DNA of 64,000 bases from Agrocybe praecox (GCA_964017145.1 OZ024852.1:2791945-2855944), one strand, 5' to 3'. Positions 35,644 to 47,812 are shown, counted from the stretch's first letter. The notes: generated from the sequence alone by a model not told the origin. Numbers and translations are program-made.

Positions 35644-38600
35644 TATCAGAAAAGGCACTTGTTTTGTGACTGTAATGTCTTCGTATTCCATTACTCAACT
35701 TCAGTATTCTAAACATAGTTTCTGGAGATATATCCCTCAGGCTTTCAGTGTAAGCCCCAGTGGTTAACAACTTTCACAAGAGATTCAACTCCCCGACACG
35801 TGCGGATGGCAAATGTTAGCATTCTTCTCGCTTACCTAGGTCACCACCAATTTACCTCCATATCCTAACCGGTCTAATCTAATTATACTTCTTCCATTCA
35901 CACCCCTACGCTGACGTGTTGGCGGATCATCATTGTCGACGTAACGGCGTCCAATATCTCTTCTATTTTTGTTGCGGGTCAACACGATGCGTTTCGTGTT
36001 ATTACTGTGTGGAAATATTCTCACTGACTATTCATAGGCTTGAACACCAGGCATTAACTCGGACTTAACCCACTAAGAAGATAGATCAGTGTGGAATTTT
36101 CATGTGAAATGCTTTACTCTGTACGCAACATGACCATCCGAGAAACTTGGAAAATGTCGAAACGAGTATGCCGAAGAACAGTCCTGTGAATAACTCAATT
36201 ATCATCTGTTAATCGGAGAAATCACCAAATAAAGTCGCACACTCGAATGCAGTGCGCTCGCTTCTTCTTTAGTGTACCATTTTCGGCGAAACACTGTGAT
36301 TTTTCGATGAAACGGACTTACAGGACTTATAGATACTATGATGATCATTGAGGGAAGGAAGGCAATTCTATTCCCCGCATTGCTCATAGAAGATTATCGG
36401 TTATAACACGAGCCGTATACCCATCTTTACAAGGGAACACACAAGTATTTTTATTTTAACAGAGAAATCCCGCCGGATAGCACTGGCAGCATCATGGAGA
36501 ACCTTCTTGACTTTTTCGACAATGTCAAAAGAATAGCCAATTCATCGTCAAATGGTTTGCTTCATTACGCGCTGTGCAAGTAAAGTACTTTCTACCGTTC
36601 TTTGCGGTAATCAAAAAGGGCCTTAAAACCCGTGGACAAAGTCAACACGTCAGTCAAGCTCGCTACTTGTTCTCGTTTAGTCGTCTGATACACAGTAGTT
36701 TCTGAAGAGATGGTACAGTATCGTCCAAGGTTGACCAAAGCCACGGTTGGCCCGGCTCGTGGCAATCGCATAAACATTCTAACTTCTTGAAGAGGATACT
36801 ATGAGATGGCACAACTTCGGTTTCTCTTACTCCATGGCCCACTGAATCGTTCTCGCACGATAATTGGGTTTCAAATCCATTAGATGTTCTCTTAGAAACG
36901 GTAGCCAAAAAATCATGTGGCTGTATTATCATCGATCGGTCAGCTTTGACAACTGCCTGGGAATTTCTGGTACAGCGATAGGACTAGGACCTTCTTTGAA
37001 AGCTATGAGTTTTGGAACAAGGGGGTTTTCTCGCTCCGTAAAAGAAACCTGGAAGAGCTAAGTATAGTTGTCGTGTGCTTGGCCTACTGAACACATCCAC
37101 GTACACAAATTAAAAAGAAAGATTAGAAACTTCAAGTGGCCGCGGTATTTGCAAGCAGTGACACTGTGTTGCAAGCCGAGGACAAAGCCTAGAGTCTATC
37201 GCCTGTATTTTTAGATTGTTATCCCATTGCATCCAAACATATCCTCCTCTAATCAAGACAAGCTCACATGATTCAAATGGGGAGTCACGTTGACGAAAAG
37301 ACCAGGAAGATGGAACTCGCAGGTGAGGTGGCTGCCAGCTCCTTTCCTCTGATTATAGGCTACCACAGTTGACAAGTAAACATTATTCCCACCGCGGTAT
37401 CATGTAAACTATGCAAGGGCCCCAAAGAAAGAAATTGCTGTACACGTCACCATACGGGTACAGTAAATCGTAAAGGAATCAGATACCACGCTAGGAAGAA
37501 ATCTCTAAAGAATATGTTTATTGGTTCAGTACATCAAACATTCGAGGACTGTGAAGTTGACAACTTTTACGTGATCATGTGTGGCGCTTGCCATGCTGGT
37601 CGGTTAGCTAATAAATTCTTGTTCGTAGAGCAGAGAACGAAAAGGGGAATCTGCATTGGTTGACCGGTCAATTTTTGAGAATCACGATATCCATCGGTGT
37701 ATGTCACCTGTACGAAAGCCCTCGCGGTCAATAGATTAAATGGCTCCTCGTATTGCCTGGTTCGGATCATCAATGGTTATCCATCAGCAATCAGTTGGGG
37801 ACGTCAAATTTGTTAGAATACCATTGTGGTCTACGTATACATGCGTTTAGGATTAAATGAAGCTTTTTGCCATTCTGCTCACTGGCAGTGAGCGCCACGG
37901 CGCGTACGGGATTGGAAGCTATAAATAGCGAGTGATAAGCGCTGGCCATTGAATGGATTGTAAATGTTACCACGTAAACCAAGTAAAATAAAGGTACAAA
38001 TGCAACCGCTGTGTGCTTCTAATACATTGATTCTATAACATAGAAAGAAAGTGTCCAAAGAACTTGAGTCAATAAAACGAAATCCTGACAATTGAACTCA
38101 AGATACATGAGTTGAGACGAGTTTAGATGAAAGACCTCTGGGATTTCAAGTTCTTAATTTCAAATTGAGATAATCAAAGTGCATGTTCTCAGGGACAAAT
38201 TTAGGATTGCCCCGGATTGTAAATATTACCGCTTAGGCCTTAGGTGTCGAGCGGAAGGGTGAGCAATTCGTCAGCGGGTCAAAGTTGTACTGTTTCACAT
38301 ATGACTTTGTAGGGGAAAAATTTCAGGCTGAAGAAGTATTAAGAACTAATCATGGCGCGCCGTTACGATGGATATTTGCCTCGAATTTACCGCGTCGGCG
38401 TCGCGTTGCTGAACGACAATACATCACGTGATTTCAACACTAGTAGGTTATTCGGAATTTCGGATTTCTGCGGAACCCGCGCCCTACACTCTTGGGTCAA
38501 TAGCCTCTACACGCTACACACTTTGTCACTGCACTGCGGGTACTACTGGACCGTCAAAAAGACTCTCTCTTTCACTTGATCATTTCAAAGTCAAACATGA

Positions 38601-39079
38601 CAGAATTTCGCGCAATCCCCCACGACGATTATTCTCTGTGCTTCGTTCTACTAATTCTTAGGAACTCTTCCACTAGTCACGTATAAAGTCGCCATCTAGG
38701 ATTGTCGAGCTTGCCGGAACTTAGTCTCAGGCTAACAGGCAACTATCAGATGAACCATGGGCACGATACTTATTGCAAAGAGAGGGGATCGAGAAGGGTC
38801 AATATTGTCTGTTTCGCGGTATTTTGTACGTCAGCGTATAACCCTTCCAATAACATGTGGCACCAAGGCTTGGTCCACACAAGCAATATATTCAAAAATA
38901 TGGTCGCGGCATTTTTACTATCGACTGTTGTGAATACAACAGCGACACGCGTACGGTCTTCAAGGCGCGATAGCGATGGTGCACTGAGTTCTTTGCATTT
39001 TCCCGGAAGAATGGGAGATAATGAGCCATATAAAGCTCTTCGTGAATACTCGAGTGGCTTACTCTACATCTAATGAACG
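35644..39079. other. gene-poor stretch, 3.4 kb
   Basis: I recognise no exon here on either strand. A TATAAAG word at 39029-39035, about 45 bp before the pseudogene start, may be the remains of its promoter. Confidence 0.4.
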
Positions 39080-40464
39080 ATGAAGCCGTCATTCTCCACA
39101 GTCTTTTTGGCCGTCTCTTTCTGCCAACTTTTTTGACTCCGAAAGAGGTTCAAGCAAAGGCTGCTCTTGGTTTCCATTTAATCGAACTTGCTGAAGGAGC
39201 CGAACCCGTCTGAAAGTCAGAGCCAGAAACAGACGAACTTGTGGCCCTAACTACAGTTTATCGAACGGACTAATCAATACCTTCCCCTTTTGTTAGCTCG
39301 ATGCCCCCGATATATACGAACCTTCCACCGACAACCGTATCCCTACTTCTGCTGCAAACGCAAATGTGGTTACCGCCGGTAAGATTTCTTTTCTTCTGGA
39401 TTGAATGAAGGACTGAGAGGACTGAGAGAAATGTCCAGACGCCGCACCTTCCCACCATGCAGAGTTGAAACTAATTCTGGATCTCGTTTCATTGCTGACA
39501 AGTTGGATCCGCGACACTATTGCTGCTGTACGTTGTCATTTCCCATCGTGTGTTCGTGTTTGACCCTTCAAAAGATCATCAAACAATACCCTGCTAGTGG
39601 CCCGAGCGTCGCGCTCTACACACACTCATGGGTACAAAACTCCATCGTTGCCAAGATCCCAGGGAAAACGTGGGTGCCCGTGACCATCCTTGGTGAACAC
39701 ACGGACTCTGTTGGTACAGGGACAGTGGGGACCAGTCGTGCTCCTGGTGCAGATGACGATGGTAGTGGTTTCGTCAATCTCCTCGAAGCTTTCCGCGTTC
39801 TCGTCACTTCAAGATTCAAGCCCACTGCACGCCTGCGAAATTTCACTGGCGCGGAAATTTCTTATTACTAGTATCCTCAGTCTTACATTTTGCCACAGGT
39901 ACGCTGCTGAGGAGGGTGGTCTTCGTGGCTCACAAGATATTGCCACTACTTACCAGAAGGCTAACACACAAGTAAAGGGAATGCTCCAGCGGGATATGAC
40001 TGCTTAGTATGCACTATTTTCAATATTACCCCCGCAGCGTTAAGCCTGGCACTACGCCAGTCATTGGATTGATGCCTATGCGTCATTTATGTATCCAGGC
40101 GTATATCATTAATGGTTCTGACTATGAAGTCAAGACTACACAGACTTGAACTTGACTGAATTCGTCGTTTCTTTTGTGGACGCCTACACCAGTGTCAGCT
40201 GGACAATCAACATTCCCGTATGTGTCTCATCTTTGGCTATCGTGGACTTGCATTCTTATTTGCTTTTTATTAGTGCAGATATGGGTGCTCCGACCACGCA
40301 GGTTGGAACAAGCAAGGATACCCTATCTCGAGGACTTATTCGCAAGCAATAACCCCAAAATCCGTAACAGTGCAGACACCACCAGAGTCGCCGGACTCAC
40401 CTGGAGCCATACTTTGCAATACTCGAAGCTCGCCGCTGCATTCGCATATGAGTTGGTTGCATAG
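39080..40464 (+). pseudogene. decayed secreted M28 leucine aminopeptidase
   Basis: Pieces in several frames line up in order with fungal M28 zinc aminopeptidases. First comes a signal-like start MKPSFSTVFLAVSFCQLF that meets a stop, then LTPKEVQAKAALGFHLIELA in another frame. Next are [20 protein letters not shown] (Zn His), [20 protein letters not shown] (Zn Asp) and [20 protein letters not shown] (catalytic Glu pair). Then follow MLQRDMTA (Zn Asp), VKPGTTPVIGLM, YGCSDHAGWNKQGYPIS and a tail NNPKIRNSADTTRVAGLTWS ending AFAYELVA. Several introns still look spliceable. The front half has stops and frame changes, the segment between GYPIS and SNNPKI is out of frame, and the His expected in the family's N-x-x-I-H-S stretch is Arg. 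It is therefore broken at several points. No restored sequence is given. Confidence 0.8.
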
Positions 40465-40881
40465 ATATGCAAATTTATTTAGACTGAATTGATTTGAATG
40501 AATTGAACGACTATAAAACATGCCATGGAGATTATCGTCCATCCGACGTCGTACTACGTAAACGCAGTCGTGCAGTTTTAAATTTCAAAACTCATCAAAG
40601 TAGTAATGAAAGTGCGAGAAATTCATTAGCACTTTCCTCGATCCATCTGAGACATGATGCATGAACACTTGCGCTTTACGATATACAAATGACTGATGTT
40701 TGTCAGACTGTGGGCGCTCGTGGGCTCGCGGTTACCAAAAAAGGGAATCCCGGTCATAATGACCAAGGCAATCACGGAAGACGACTTGACTGTAACCGTC
40801 TATATATCTAATCCGATCCCGACGCGATGGATAATGCAACCCAAATCCTGCCTCCTCATTCACATCGCTCTGCTGCCTGTC
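40465..40881. other. intergenic region before pirin copy 1
   Basis: This holds the end of the aminopeptidase remnant and the outer promoter of pirin copy 1. From about 40610 it resembles the inverted copy near 49160, with gaps. Confidence 0.45.
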
Positions 40882-40889
40882 TATATAAG
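40882..40889 (+). promoter_or_regulatory. TATA box of pirin copy 1
   Basis: TATATAAG lies 134 bp before the ATG at 41023. The same word sits at the same distance in the other copy. It makes the open frame upstream of 41023 a 5' UTR rather than a protein extension. Confidence 0.6.
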
Positions 40890-41022
40890 CCTCGCTGTCT
40901 ACCTCGACTTGCTACCACAAACCACCTCAAGCAATCTGTCTTCTCTGCTCCGTTTGGCTAAAGCAAACCTTCGAGCTCAATACTTCAAAAACATCCACAG
41001 CTTCTCTACTGAAACAGCAGCA

Positions 41023-41927
41023 ATGAGCTCCATGAAATTCGTACCTCGCAGAAGTGAAGAACGCGGACACGCCGACCACGAATGGCTCAAGACCTTCCAC
41101 ACCTTCTCATTCGCTATGTTCGTTCGTTTATTTGTTGGAAATCTAGTTTGTTGATACTCACGATACAATGTAGGTACCAAGACGGTGGTCACGAACTCTT
41201 TGGATCTCTACGGGTGATCAATGAGGACCGAGTCGCGCCTCATACAGGGTTCGGAACCCACTCGCACCGCGAATTCGAAATATTCTCATATGTGGTGTCT
41301 GGAGAACTCGAGCAGTAAGTTATTCCGCTCATGTCTACATGAATTTGCACTTACTCAAGTCTTTGTAGCAAAGACTCAATGGGCAACATCGAGATCCTCA
41401 AACGCGGCGACCTCCAAATGACATCCACAGGAACTGGAATCTCTCACTCGGAAAAGGCGCATGGCTCCAAACAGGTCCATTTCCTCCAAATATGGGCTCT
41501 TCCGTCTGTGTCGCGGCTCCCACCAAAGTACTACACGCGACACTTCAGCGACGATGAGAAGAAGGATACGTGGGCGAAAATTGTCGCGCCCGCAGACGCA
41601 GAAGGAGTGATCGTGGAACGGGAAGCAACTGGTCCTGCGCCAGTACAGAGCCCGCTGACGCTGTATGCGACTATTCTGAGCCAGGGAAAGTCGCTAAATA
41701 GGCCTTTGGAGGGGAAGAAAGGGTACATCCATGTGATCCAGACGAGTGGGTACAACGAGGGCAAGGCGAGCGGTGCCAGTGTGACAGTCAGCTCGCGAGG
41801 TGGTGAGGTTGTGACGCTGCGGGAAGGAGACGGCGCATACATTTTTGTAGGAAACAAGGGTAACCACTTGACTGTGGAGAACGATGGAGATCGGTCTGCA
41901 GAGATTCTCGTATTTGACTTGGATTAG
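41023..41927 (+). CDS. pirin-family bicupin protein, copy 1
   Basis: The exons 41023-41117, 41174-41314 and 41369-41927 give 264 residues starting MSSMKFVPRRSEERGHADHE. It has the pirin motifs FHTFSFAMYQDGGHELFGSL and GTHSHREFEIFSYVVSGELE. Predicted metal ligands are H61 and H63, with H105 and E107 in GISHSEKAHG. These match the two-His, His-x-Glu set of human pirin. The C-terminal cupin half is complete (KGYIHVIQTSGYNEGKASGA, GDGAYIFVGNKGNHLTVEND). Pirins are iron-binding nuclear or cytosolic proteins, some with quercetin dioxygenase activity; substrate and role here are unknown. Frame-open sequence continues upstream to 40696 in both copies. The TATA box inside it favours 41023 as the start. 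A nearly identical copy lies inverted at 47813-48717. Confidence 0.92.
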
Positions 41928-42899
41928 AATGTATTTTAGAAAAACCTTTCTCTCCCCAGTTCGTTACTAGCACTTTGCGTTTCCTTCACCGTGTTCTTGA
42001 GGATCCTAAGGAGTCGCCTTTTACCACTTTTTACGGAAGATTCATGTATTGGGTGACATAGCATGTACAACTAGAAGCATGTCGTGTGCATAGTGTAGTA
42101 GTGATTACCCATCTCTTGAACAGGACATGGCAAACTTGACCTCGAGCAGCTGCTTCAAGGCCTCGCCGCGCACATCCACTGGTTGAGGGAATAAAACAAA
42201 CACAATGAGTATGTAAGGTTATAAGCAGTGACTAGTAACTGGTGGAAAAAGAGAATAAGACGAAAACAAGAAAATACGTACTACTTTGGACATGAAGATC
42301 GAAAGGAGGCACTGAGCATGACTCAAACCTCATGTGATTTGGTAAAATGGCCAAAACTACAAGGTGCTTCAGAAGGCGCTGCTGCTTGAGGTCTGTCATT
42401 AACATCAATGTGTCGAGGGATTATACGCTTCACCTGAGTTTCTATGAGCAGTAGTGGTTGCCTAACTGCTGATCAGAACCGTCGAAATCAATAGGATGCT
42501 CCAAGACATTCACAACGTCCTTAGAGCCTCATCAGGTTCAATAGCAAACTTACCCTCGAGCAGGCTTCTTGAGGCCTGGGCGAGCTGGCCTACGTCCACT
42601 GATTGTAACTGCTGTGGCTTTCCCCGGATAATACGCGCCAGCATTTCAAGAATCTGTGCAACATATAGCTGTCAGCTGGGTAAAGAATAATCGCGTAGAA
42701 AATGAAACGCAGTACAACTCGAAGTTTGACATTTGAAACTTTTTCTTCACCCTTGGCACACCCTATGTTGGGACCCTCAGTGTACGTATTCTTGCACTCT
42801 TCCTGTCAAATATGCCTTTAATAAGTAACCGCCAATGTTAAATGAGTGCGAGTGGTTCTTTACTTACTACTAGTCATCAAGGAAATATTTAGTACACCG
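41928..42899. other. region between pirin copy 1 and the unidentified minus-strand gene
   Basis: The first tens of bases still resemble the other pirin copy's 3' flank. The rest holds the pair of degenerate direct repeats described separately. No complete gene is supported. Confidence 0.4.
42109..42612 (-). repeat. two related gene-fragment copies (42109-42190 and 42535-42612)
   Basis: Read on the - strand, one copy gives QPVDVRGEALKQLLEVKFAM and the other SVDVGQLAQASRSLLEGKFA, each then stopping within about 15 codons. The DNA is visibly alike (GCAAACTTGACCTCGAGCAG against GCAAACTTACCCTCGAGCAG). The second copy is preceded by an acceptor-like TTGCACAG and ILEMLARIIRGKPQQLQ. They look like duplicated last exons, either of the - strand gene upstream or of a lost gene. 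Confidence 0.5.
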
Positions 42900-43588
42900 T
42901 CAGGAAGATATCAAAATTTCCCAGACCAAAAATAACATAAGTGACAGCATTTCTGTGTTTAAATAAACACGGCCAGCGCATGGGCGGTTCCTGCGCTTCT
43001 TCATCTCTATGTATCGAGAAGGAAGAAGCTCGTCATTGTCGGAATCATTCTGGGGAAAGAGGATCAGCCTTCGACAGCAAACTCGAGATATCAATACCTT
43101 GGTATGTCATATGTGGTGCTTATATGCGTTTCATAGCCCCTCACAGTGCCTGCAGGACCTGCAGGACCAAAAGAACCAACATGTCATGCCATGAGAGTGA
43201 ACTGAGCCCAAGAAAAGGTACCGCCGGCCGACTCGCGAGCTTCACAAACATGACAACCACAGGAGGATCACCGCACGGAGCGACGGAATAGACACGGAAC
43301 TATGTTATCCTATAACGTCGTCGCAGAGAGATTACTCCTGAGGCTTGCCCAGAGATTCTGCATCATGAAGAAAGCGACGCCGCTGTTAGCATTCATGACA
43401 CATGAGATATTAAAGATAGAAAATCGATAATACATGTATACCTTATGTTTCTCAGGGTTTCTGTCTGGGAGCCAAGTTTTACGAGAAACGTAGGAATCAG
43501 GAGGCCTGCAGGCAGGAGGTTCCGTCCGCCAGCGTAGGGAGGCATGATCACTGCCTGCCCAGTGGTCGTCTGGGTTCCTCATTTTCAT
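42900..43588 (-). CDS. unidentified conserved-looking protein
   Basis: Exon 1 begins MKMRNPDDHWAGSDHASLRW and continues SYVSRKTWLPDRNPEKHK. An intron ending GCTAACAG joins in phase to RRRFLHDAESLGKP. Later exons seem to encode GTVRGYETHISTTYDIPR and NDSDNDELLPSRYIEMKKRR, closing with a hydrophobic tail LSLMLFLVWEILIS. I could not find a GT donor that connects ESLG to TVRGYE in phase. A GC donor (GCAAGC) after ESL would do it. The gene may therefore use a GC-AG intron, or be broken. Basic, Trp-containing N-terminus; no named family recognised. The hydrophobic C-terminus could be read-through beyond the true end. Confidence 0.45.
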
Positions 43589-43917
43589 GAATTTTTAAAC
43601 CGAAACCACTGTCCTGTCACCTGTGCAGGACGAAATAAGTAAAGAAAGGTCCGTAATATTTTGTAGCGTCATCCGAAGGCTTATTTTTACCATTGGCTAA
43701 TAAAATCTCCAGCTGACTCGGACGTTCGGAAAATTTTCCATTCTTCCTTGTCTCCTTTCACCAGAGCAACACATTAGAGGTCGTGTGCGCTTTACTCGAC
43801 CGCGTCAAGCATCTCAACACAGGTCAACCAAATTTGAATTGGTTTTACATAACATTGGACCCTAAGCCTGACTGAGCAGGCCGAATCAGTTATCAACAGC
43901 AATCAACAGTGAACACC
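43589..43917. other. intergenic region between divergent genes
   Basis: This lies between the start of the - strand gene at 43588 and the tandem promoter repeat. No coding signal is seen. Confidence 0.4.
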
Positions 43918-44280
43918 CGAGACGACCCGCGTTCAAAAAGCGTCCAGGACGGCCGAATAACGACGACACTATTGTTGTTGAACTGTGTGCATTGGGTCAT
44001 ATAGCCAGACCACTACTGGTTCTACCGCGGTTCTACTCCAGTTTGCTTAAACGGTTTACACACCACCGTTGACTTAGGACCTGGGGAGTCGGAGGGACCT
44101 GAAACGACTCGCGCGCTAGCATCGAGGACGGCCGAACAACGACGACATTTCGTTGTTCTGGGAGCACAGACTACATCCATACCACGAGACTGCCATTGGT
44201 TCTACCCCGCCTACCCCAGTTTGCTTAAACCATTTTATATCCCACCGTTTTGTTTGGACTTGGCAGATATCGTACCGACG
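43918..44280. repeat. tandem duplication of a promoter segment, about 182-bp period
   Basis: Unit 1 (about 43918-44099) and unit 2 (about 44100-44280) share the same order of words. GACGACCCGCG pairs with AACGACTCGCG, then GGACGGCCGAATAACGACGA with GGACGGCCGAACAACGACGA. TGGTTCTACC is in both, CCAGTTTGCTTAAAC is in both, and CCACCGTT comes before a TAGGACCTGG / TTGGACTTGG end. It lies directly upstream of the gene at 44325. The units are diverged, so this is an old duplication. Confidence 0.7.
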
Positions 44281-44324
44281 ACGGACTCACGTAGTCGAGC
44301 TTTGTCGTACCCCCTCTCGTCAGC

Positions 44325-46242
44325 ATGAAAGTAGTCGCAATCAAAAAAGGGTGTCTAAAATCGCCCTCGCCCTCTCCTCAACCCAACACAGCGTCTTTTC
44401 CCTCCTTTCCATTTCTTTCTGCCTCAGCATCCACTTCATCATCATCATCGACATGTGCCTCACCTGCCCCCTCGCCATTTTACGCCAATTCAAATGCCTC
44501 CACTACATCAACATGTTCTTCAGGTTCATGTAGCACGACAACGACGCGGAAATGTGTTGCATTTGGAATGGTCGGCGGGGGCCAAGACTGTATGGAAGAA
44601 GTGACAATTTATACCGCTGATGAATGGGACCGAACACCCACAGAGCCAGCGAGGAAGTTGACGTACCAGTTCGTATTCATTATCCATTATTTTTATCTTC
44701 TATTTCTTCGTCATTTGTATCCAATAATTGACACCCCCTATCATTAGAGACCTTCTCGAACTCAAAGAAATACAACGCTCTCTCCCGCGTGCTAACCAAT
44801 CTAGCGACCTTATTGCAGGTCGTCCGGCGAGGCATTATTTGTCTGCGGTGCCCATAGGCCTCCTGCCTTTGTTGCCAGAAGGCGCGGAACACTCGTTCGG
44901 GGAGAGTGATGTTGATTCGAGTTCGTCGAGTACGACTTCCTCCTCTTTGAGCGCACAGTGTCCTTCCTCTCCATCCCCTTTCCCTGTACCATCTTCCTCG
45001 TGTATCACCACCTCAACCTCAAATCTCACCCCAACTCCTGATTCATCTGCATCAATACCCATACCGACAACCACAACCCCTTCAACACCAACAATTTACC
45101 CCACTCCTACTCCCACTACCACGAGCGTGATTGCACCTAATCCGTCGTCGTCGTCATCACCGTCATGGACGACAATCAATTTCCGGAGACAAAAACCACT
45201 GCCATCTTCTTCCAGCAGTAATGTCTCGCCGTCGGCGTTGTTCAACCGCCCGTCACCTTCACCGTCACCTTCTCCATCACCCTCTCCTTCATGTCCTCCT
45301 TCGCCCTCATATCCCCCCTCTCCTTCTCTATTTACTAGCACATCCAGCTCATCGGCGTATCGTCCTCCCTACGGCTCATTTGGGTATTCGCCCTCAAATA
45401 CGAGCATAAACCCGGGTATGACTAGGAATCATCATCTTCTGCCACCCGTGCGTTCTCCACCACCCCAGGCGCAGCAGCAGCCGCGGAAGAAGTTGGCGTT
45501 CGCGTTTTTGCCTTTGTTGGATAATCCATCAACCGCGACCCCTTCTCCTACTGGGCCAATGATGGAGCCGACAATATGTAGCTCGGGGCCTTTGAAAGAA
45601 GAGACTGCGGATACGCCGAAAGAGGATGCACATGTGTCTAACGGCGGTGATGCTGCCTCATCGACGGTGGGAACGCCAACACCGGGGTCGACTACTACAG
45701 TCGCTGTTGATGGTTATGTATCCACCACCGCCACTATGCAGTTCGAGTTAATGGAGCACGAGCCGGAGCAGAGCGTTTCCTCTACTTCATATTCATCATC
45801 GTCCGACACGGACTACTCGAGCTCGAGCAGCACGTACTATGATAGCAGCGCTAGCACGACGGGGACGAGCACACGGGACAGTAGTCCGCATTCCTCGTCC
45901 CGCGCAGGCAGCTGCGAGCGTGGTGCGAGCGATAAAGTAATGGACTTTGAGCTCGCGTTAGGGATGGGCGCTTGTGGGTTTGGAGGTGCCAACAGGGAAA
46001 TGGAGCAAGATACGAACGAGGAAGGACGTGAGGAAGATGGAAGACGAGGAAGGCTCTTTGCTAGGGGTTTCTTGCCTCCTCTAAAGGGGCGGAGCACTAG
46101 TCGGAGTAATGATTCCGTATCTAAATCAATACCAACGCCAGCGGTAGTGTCCATCGATACGGAGAATGAGGAGAGTTCGAAGGAGACGAGAAAGCGGAAT
46201 TTTATTGTTGTTAATGGTATGGAGATCGAGTTGGATGATTAG
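44325..46242 (+). CDS. Ser/Pro/Thr-rich regulatory-type protein with RVxF-like motif
   Basis: Two exons (44325 to about 44668, and from about 44749) are joined in phase by an intron of about 80 nt that ends CATTAG. The N-terminus MKVVAIKKGCLKSPSPSP leads to RKCVAFGMVGGGQD, EEVTIYTADEWDRTPTEPAR and KLTYQDLLELKEIQRSLPRA. KCVAF fits the [RK]-x-V-x-F pattern used to dock protein phosphatase 1. This, the acidic follow-up and the DEWDRTP block suggest a PP1-targeting or similar regulatory subunit, but that is inference. The remaining 450 residues are low-complexity: long Ser/Pro/Thr tracts, PSPSPSPSP repeats and poly-Ser. Short conserved-looking islands are KKLAFAFLPLLDNP and RGFLPPLKGRS, with the end RNFIVVNGMEIELDD. 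Its promoter is tandemly repeated. Confidence 0.7.
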
Positions 46243-47812
46243 GAGTAGGATGGGACGATGAGTGGAAGGGCGTAATCATGCATAGGGTGTTGTTGATTGT
46301 GATTTACGTGGTGAAAAAGTATCGTACGTATTTTGTCGCTTCTTTTTTCTCTTTTGTATTGTAATTCCTGGACTTTCTATCGTGTCGTCAGTGGTGGTGA
46401 TATAAGAGGGGGTTTTTTTTTTCTATTACCGGGGTTTTATGTTGCTGCTTTATTTCTCCCCGCCCCCTTCGTTGGCAATCCCGAGTCTTACCAACCTATT
46501 CTATGTTCCTCCTTACTATTAGTTGCTGGATATACTTTTATTATTACTTGGATTTTTTTTGGAACACACACTTTTAGACCGTCTGTCTTTCATCCCGTTT
46601 TTTAGAACACCCTGTCCTTAACTTTGCTCGTTTGTGCCGTAGATTATTTAATTTTTAGTGTTCTGTGTACAATTGGATAGCTTGCATTTTAACAAGATTA
46701 GATTAGATCTCGGCGCTTAAATTTTAAACCTCGAGCGCTTCGAGACTACGAGAAGACGTACCGTTGTATATCACTTTTTTAAATAAAAAAAGAGAAGAAA
46801 CCCGTCCTTCCACTAGAGTCCGGTTATAGTCGGTCTTCTTCTTATAGTCGAACGGTTTGTGGTTGATTTTTATCACCTCAAATGTTCCTTTACAACTATC
46901 GGTATTCCGTGCGCACTGCACAAACAATGCGCATTATAAGTGCTTTGATCATGTTCTGAGGATTATTTTACATGAGAAATCAATACGGCATAATTCTTTA
47001 GGGACTTACCTTTCGTATACAAGTACTGACCATGTTTCGAGGCTAGGATCCCCCGGGTCGACCCTATTCGTGACAGATGTTTAGGCTTAGTTGGAGAGTT
47101 ATACCACGGCGGTGTCGGCTTCCAGTCCTCTGGAGAATTGAATAACATATCTAGAGATCCAAGGTGATATTTCGCGACATAGTCGCTTACTACTGACGGC
47201 GCGACCGCGAGAGTTGACCTCAGTCTAAGAAATTGGATCATGATGGCCAATAATTTACTGAGGCAATTGCATGGACGGCCCTACTCCTCAAATGGCATTG
47301 GTCCAGATTTAATTATCGAAGGTCTTCGTCCATGGCGACCCCAGGGTCAGATTAGGCTTAGAACTCCTGAGGCGCCTTTGGGGACGGTCTAGGGGGCTCA
47401 GGGCGGCTAAGAATTTACTGGAACGAAGCGAAAGGAAGGCGAGAGAGCGAAATAAAGCAGTAGATTTCTTCTTGGTACACAGAGACTAGGCTCTTCATGT
47501 CCATGTATACCTTGACGAGAGGGATGCCCTGACTGTTATGAGACTTGAAGTTCTTTGTAATCTTCAAGGTTTTGGAGTGACTGCGATGGAGATAGAGGGG
47601 AGAAGTGCTTTGCTTTAGGACCGAGACAACATCAAAACATATTGTCAAGTTCAACCACTGTACCGAGTGTGATAAGGACAGCAAGCTTGCCATTAAATAG
47701 GATTGAATTCGACGAGAATCTAAGGCCATTGTGCAATGACGCGAAGGCTCTGGAGCTTCTCGTTATATAAATTTAATAGTCTTGGGGGATAACGGTTTGA
47801 AAAAAATACATT
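46243..47812. other. region between the Ser/Pro-rich gene and pirin copy 2
   Basis: The first 500 bases are T-rich and look like a 3' UTR. I see no gene in the remainder. The last bases before 47813 resemble the 3' flank of pirin copy 1. Confidence 0.4.

Noticed and set aside
40696..41022. In-frame upstream extension of pirin open in both copies
   Set aside because: A TATA box lies inside it in both copies, and pirins normally begin at the MSSMKFVPRR-type start. The openness probably reflects shared recent ancestry. Five amino-acid changes would be needed between otherwise near-identical proteins.
45131..45409. His/Arg-rich frame inside the Ser/Pro-rich gene
   Set aside because: It is the shifted frame of low-complexity coding DNA.
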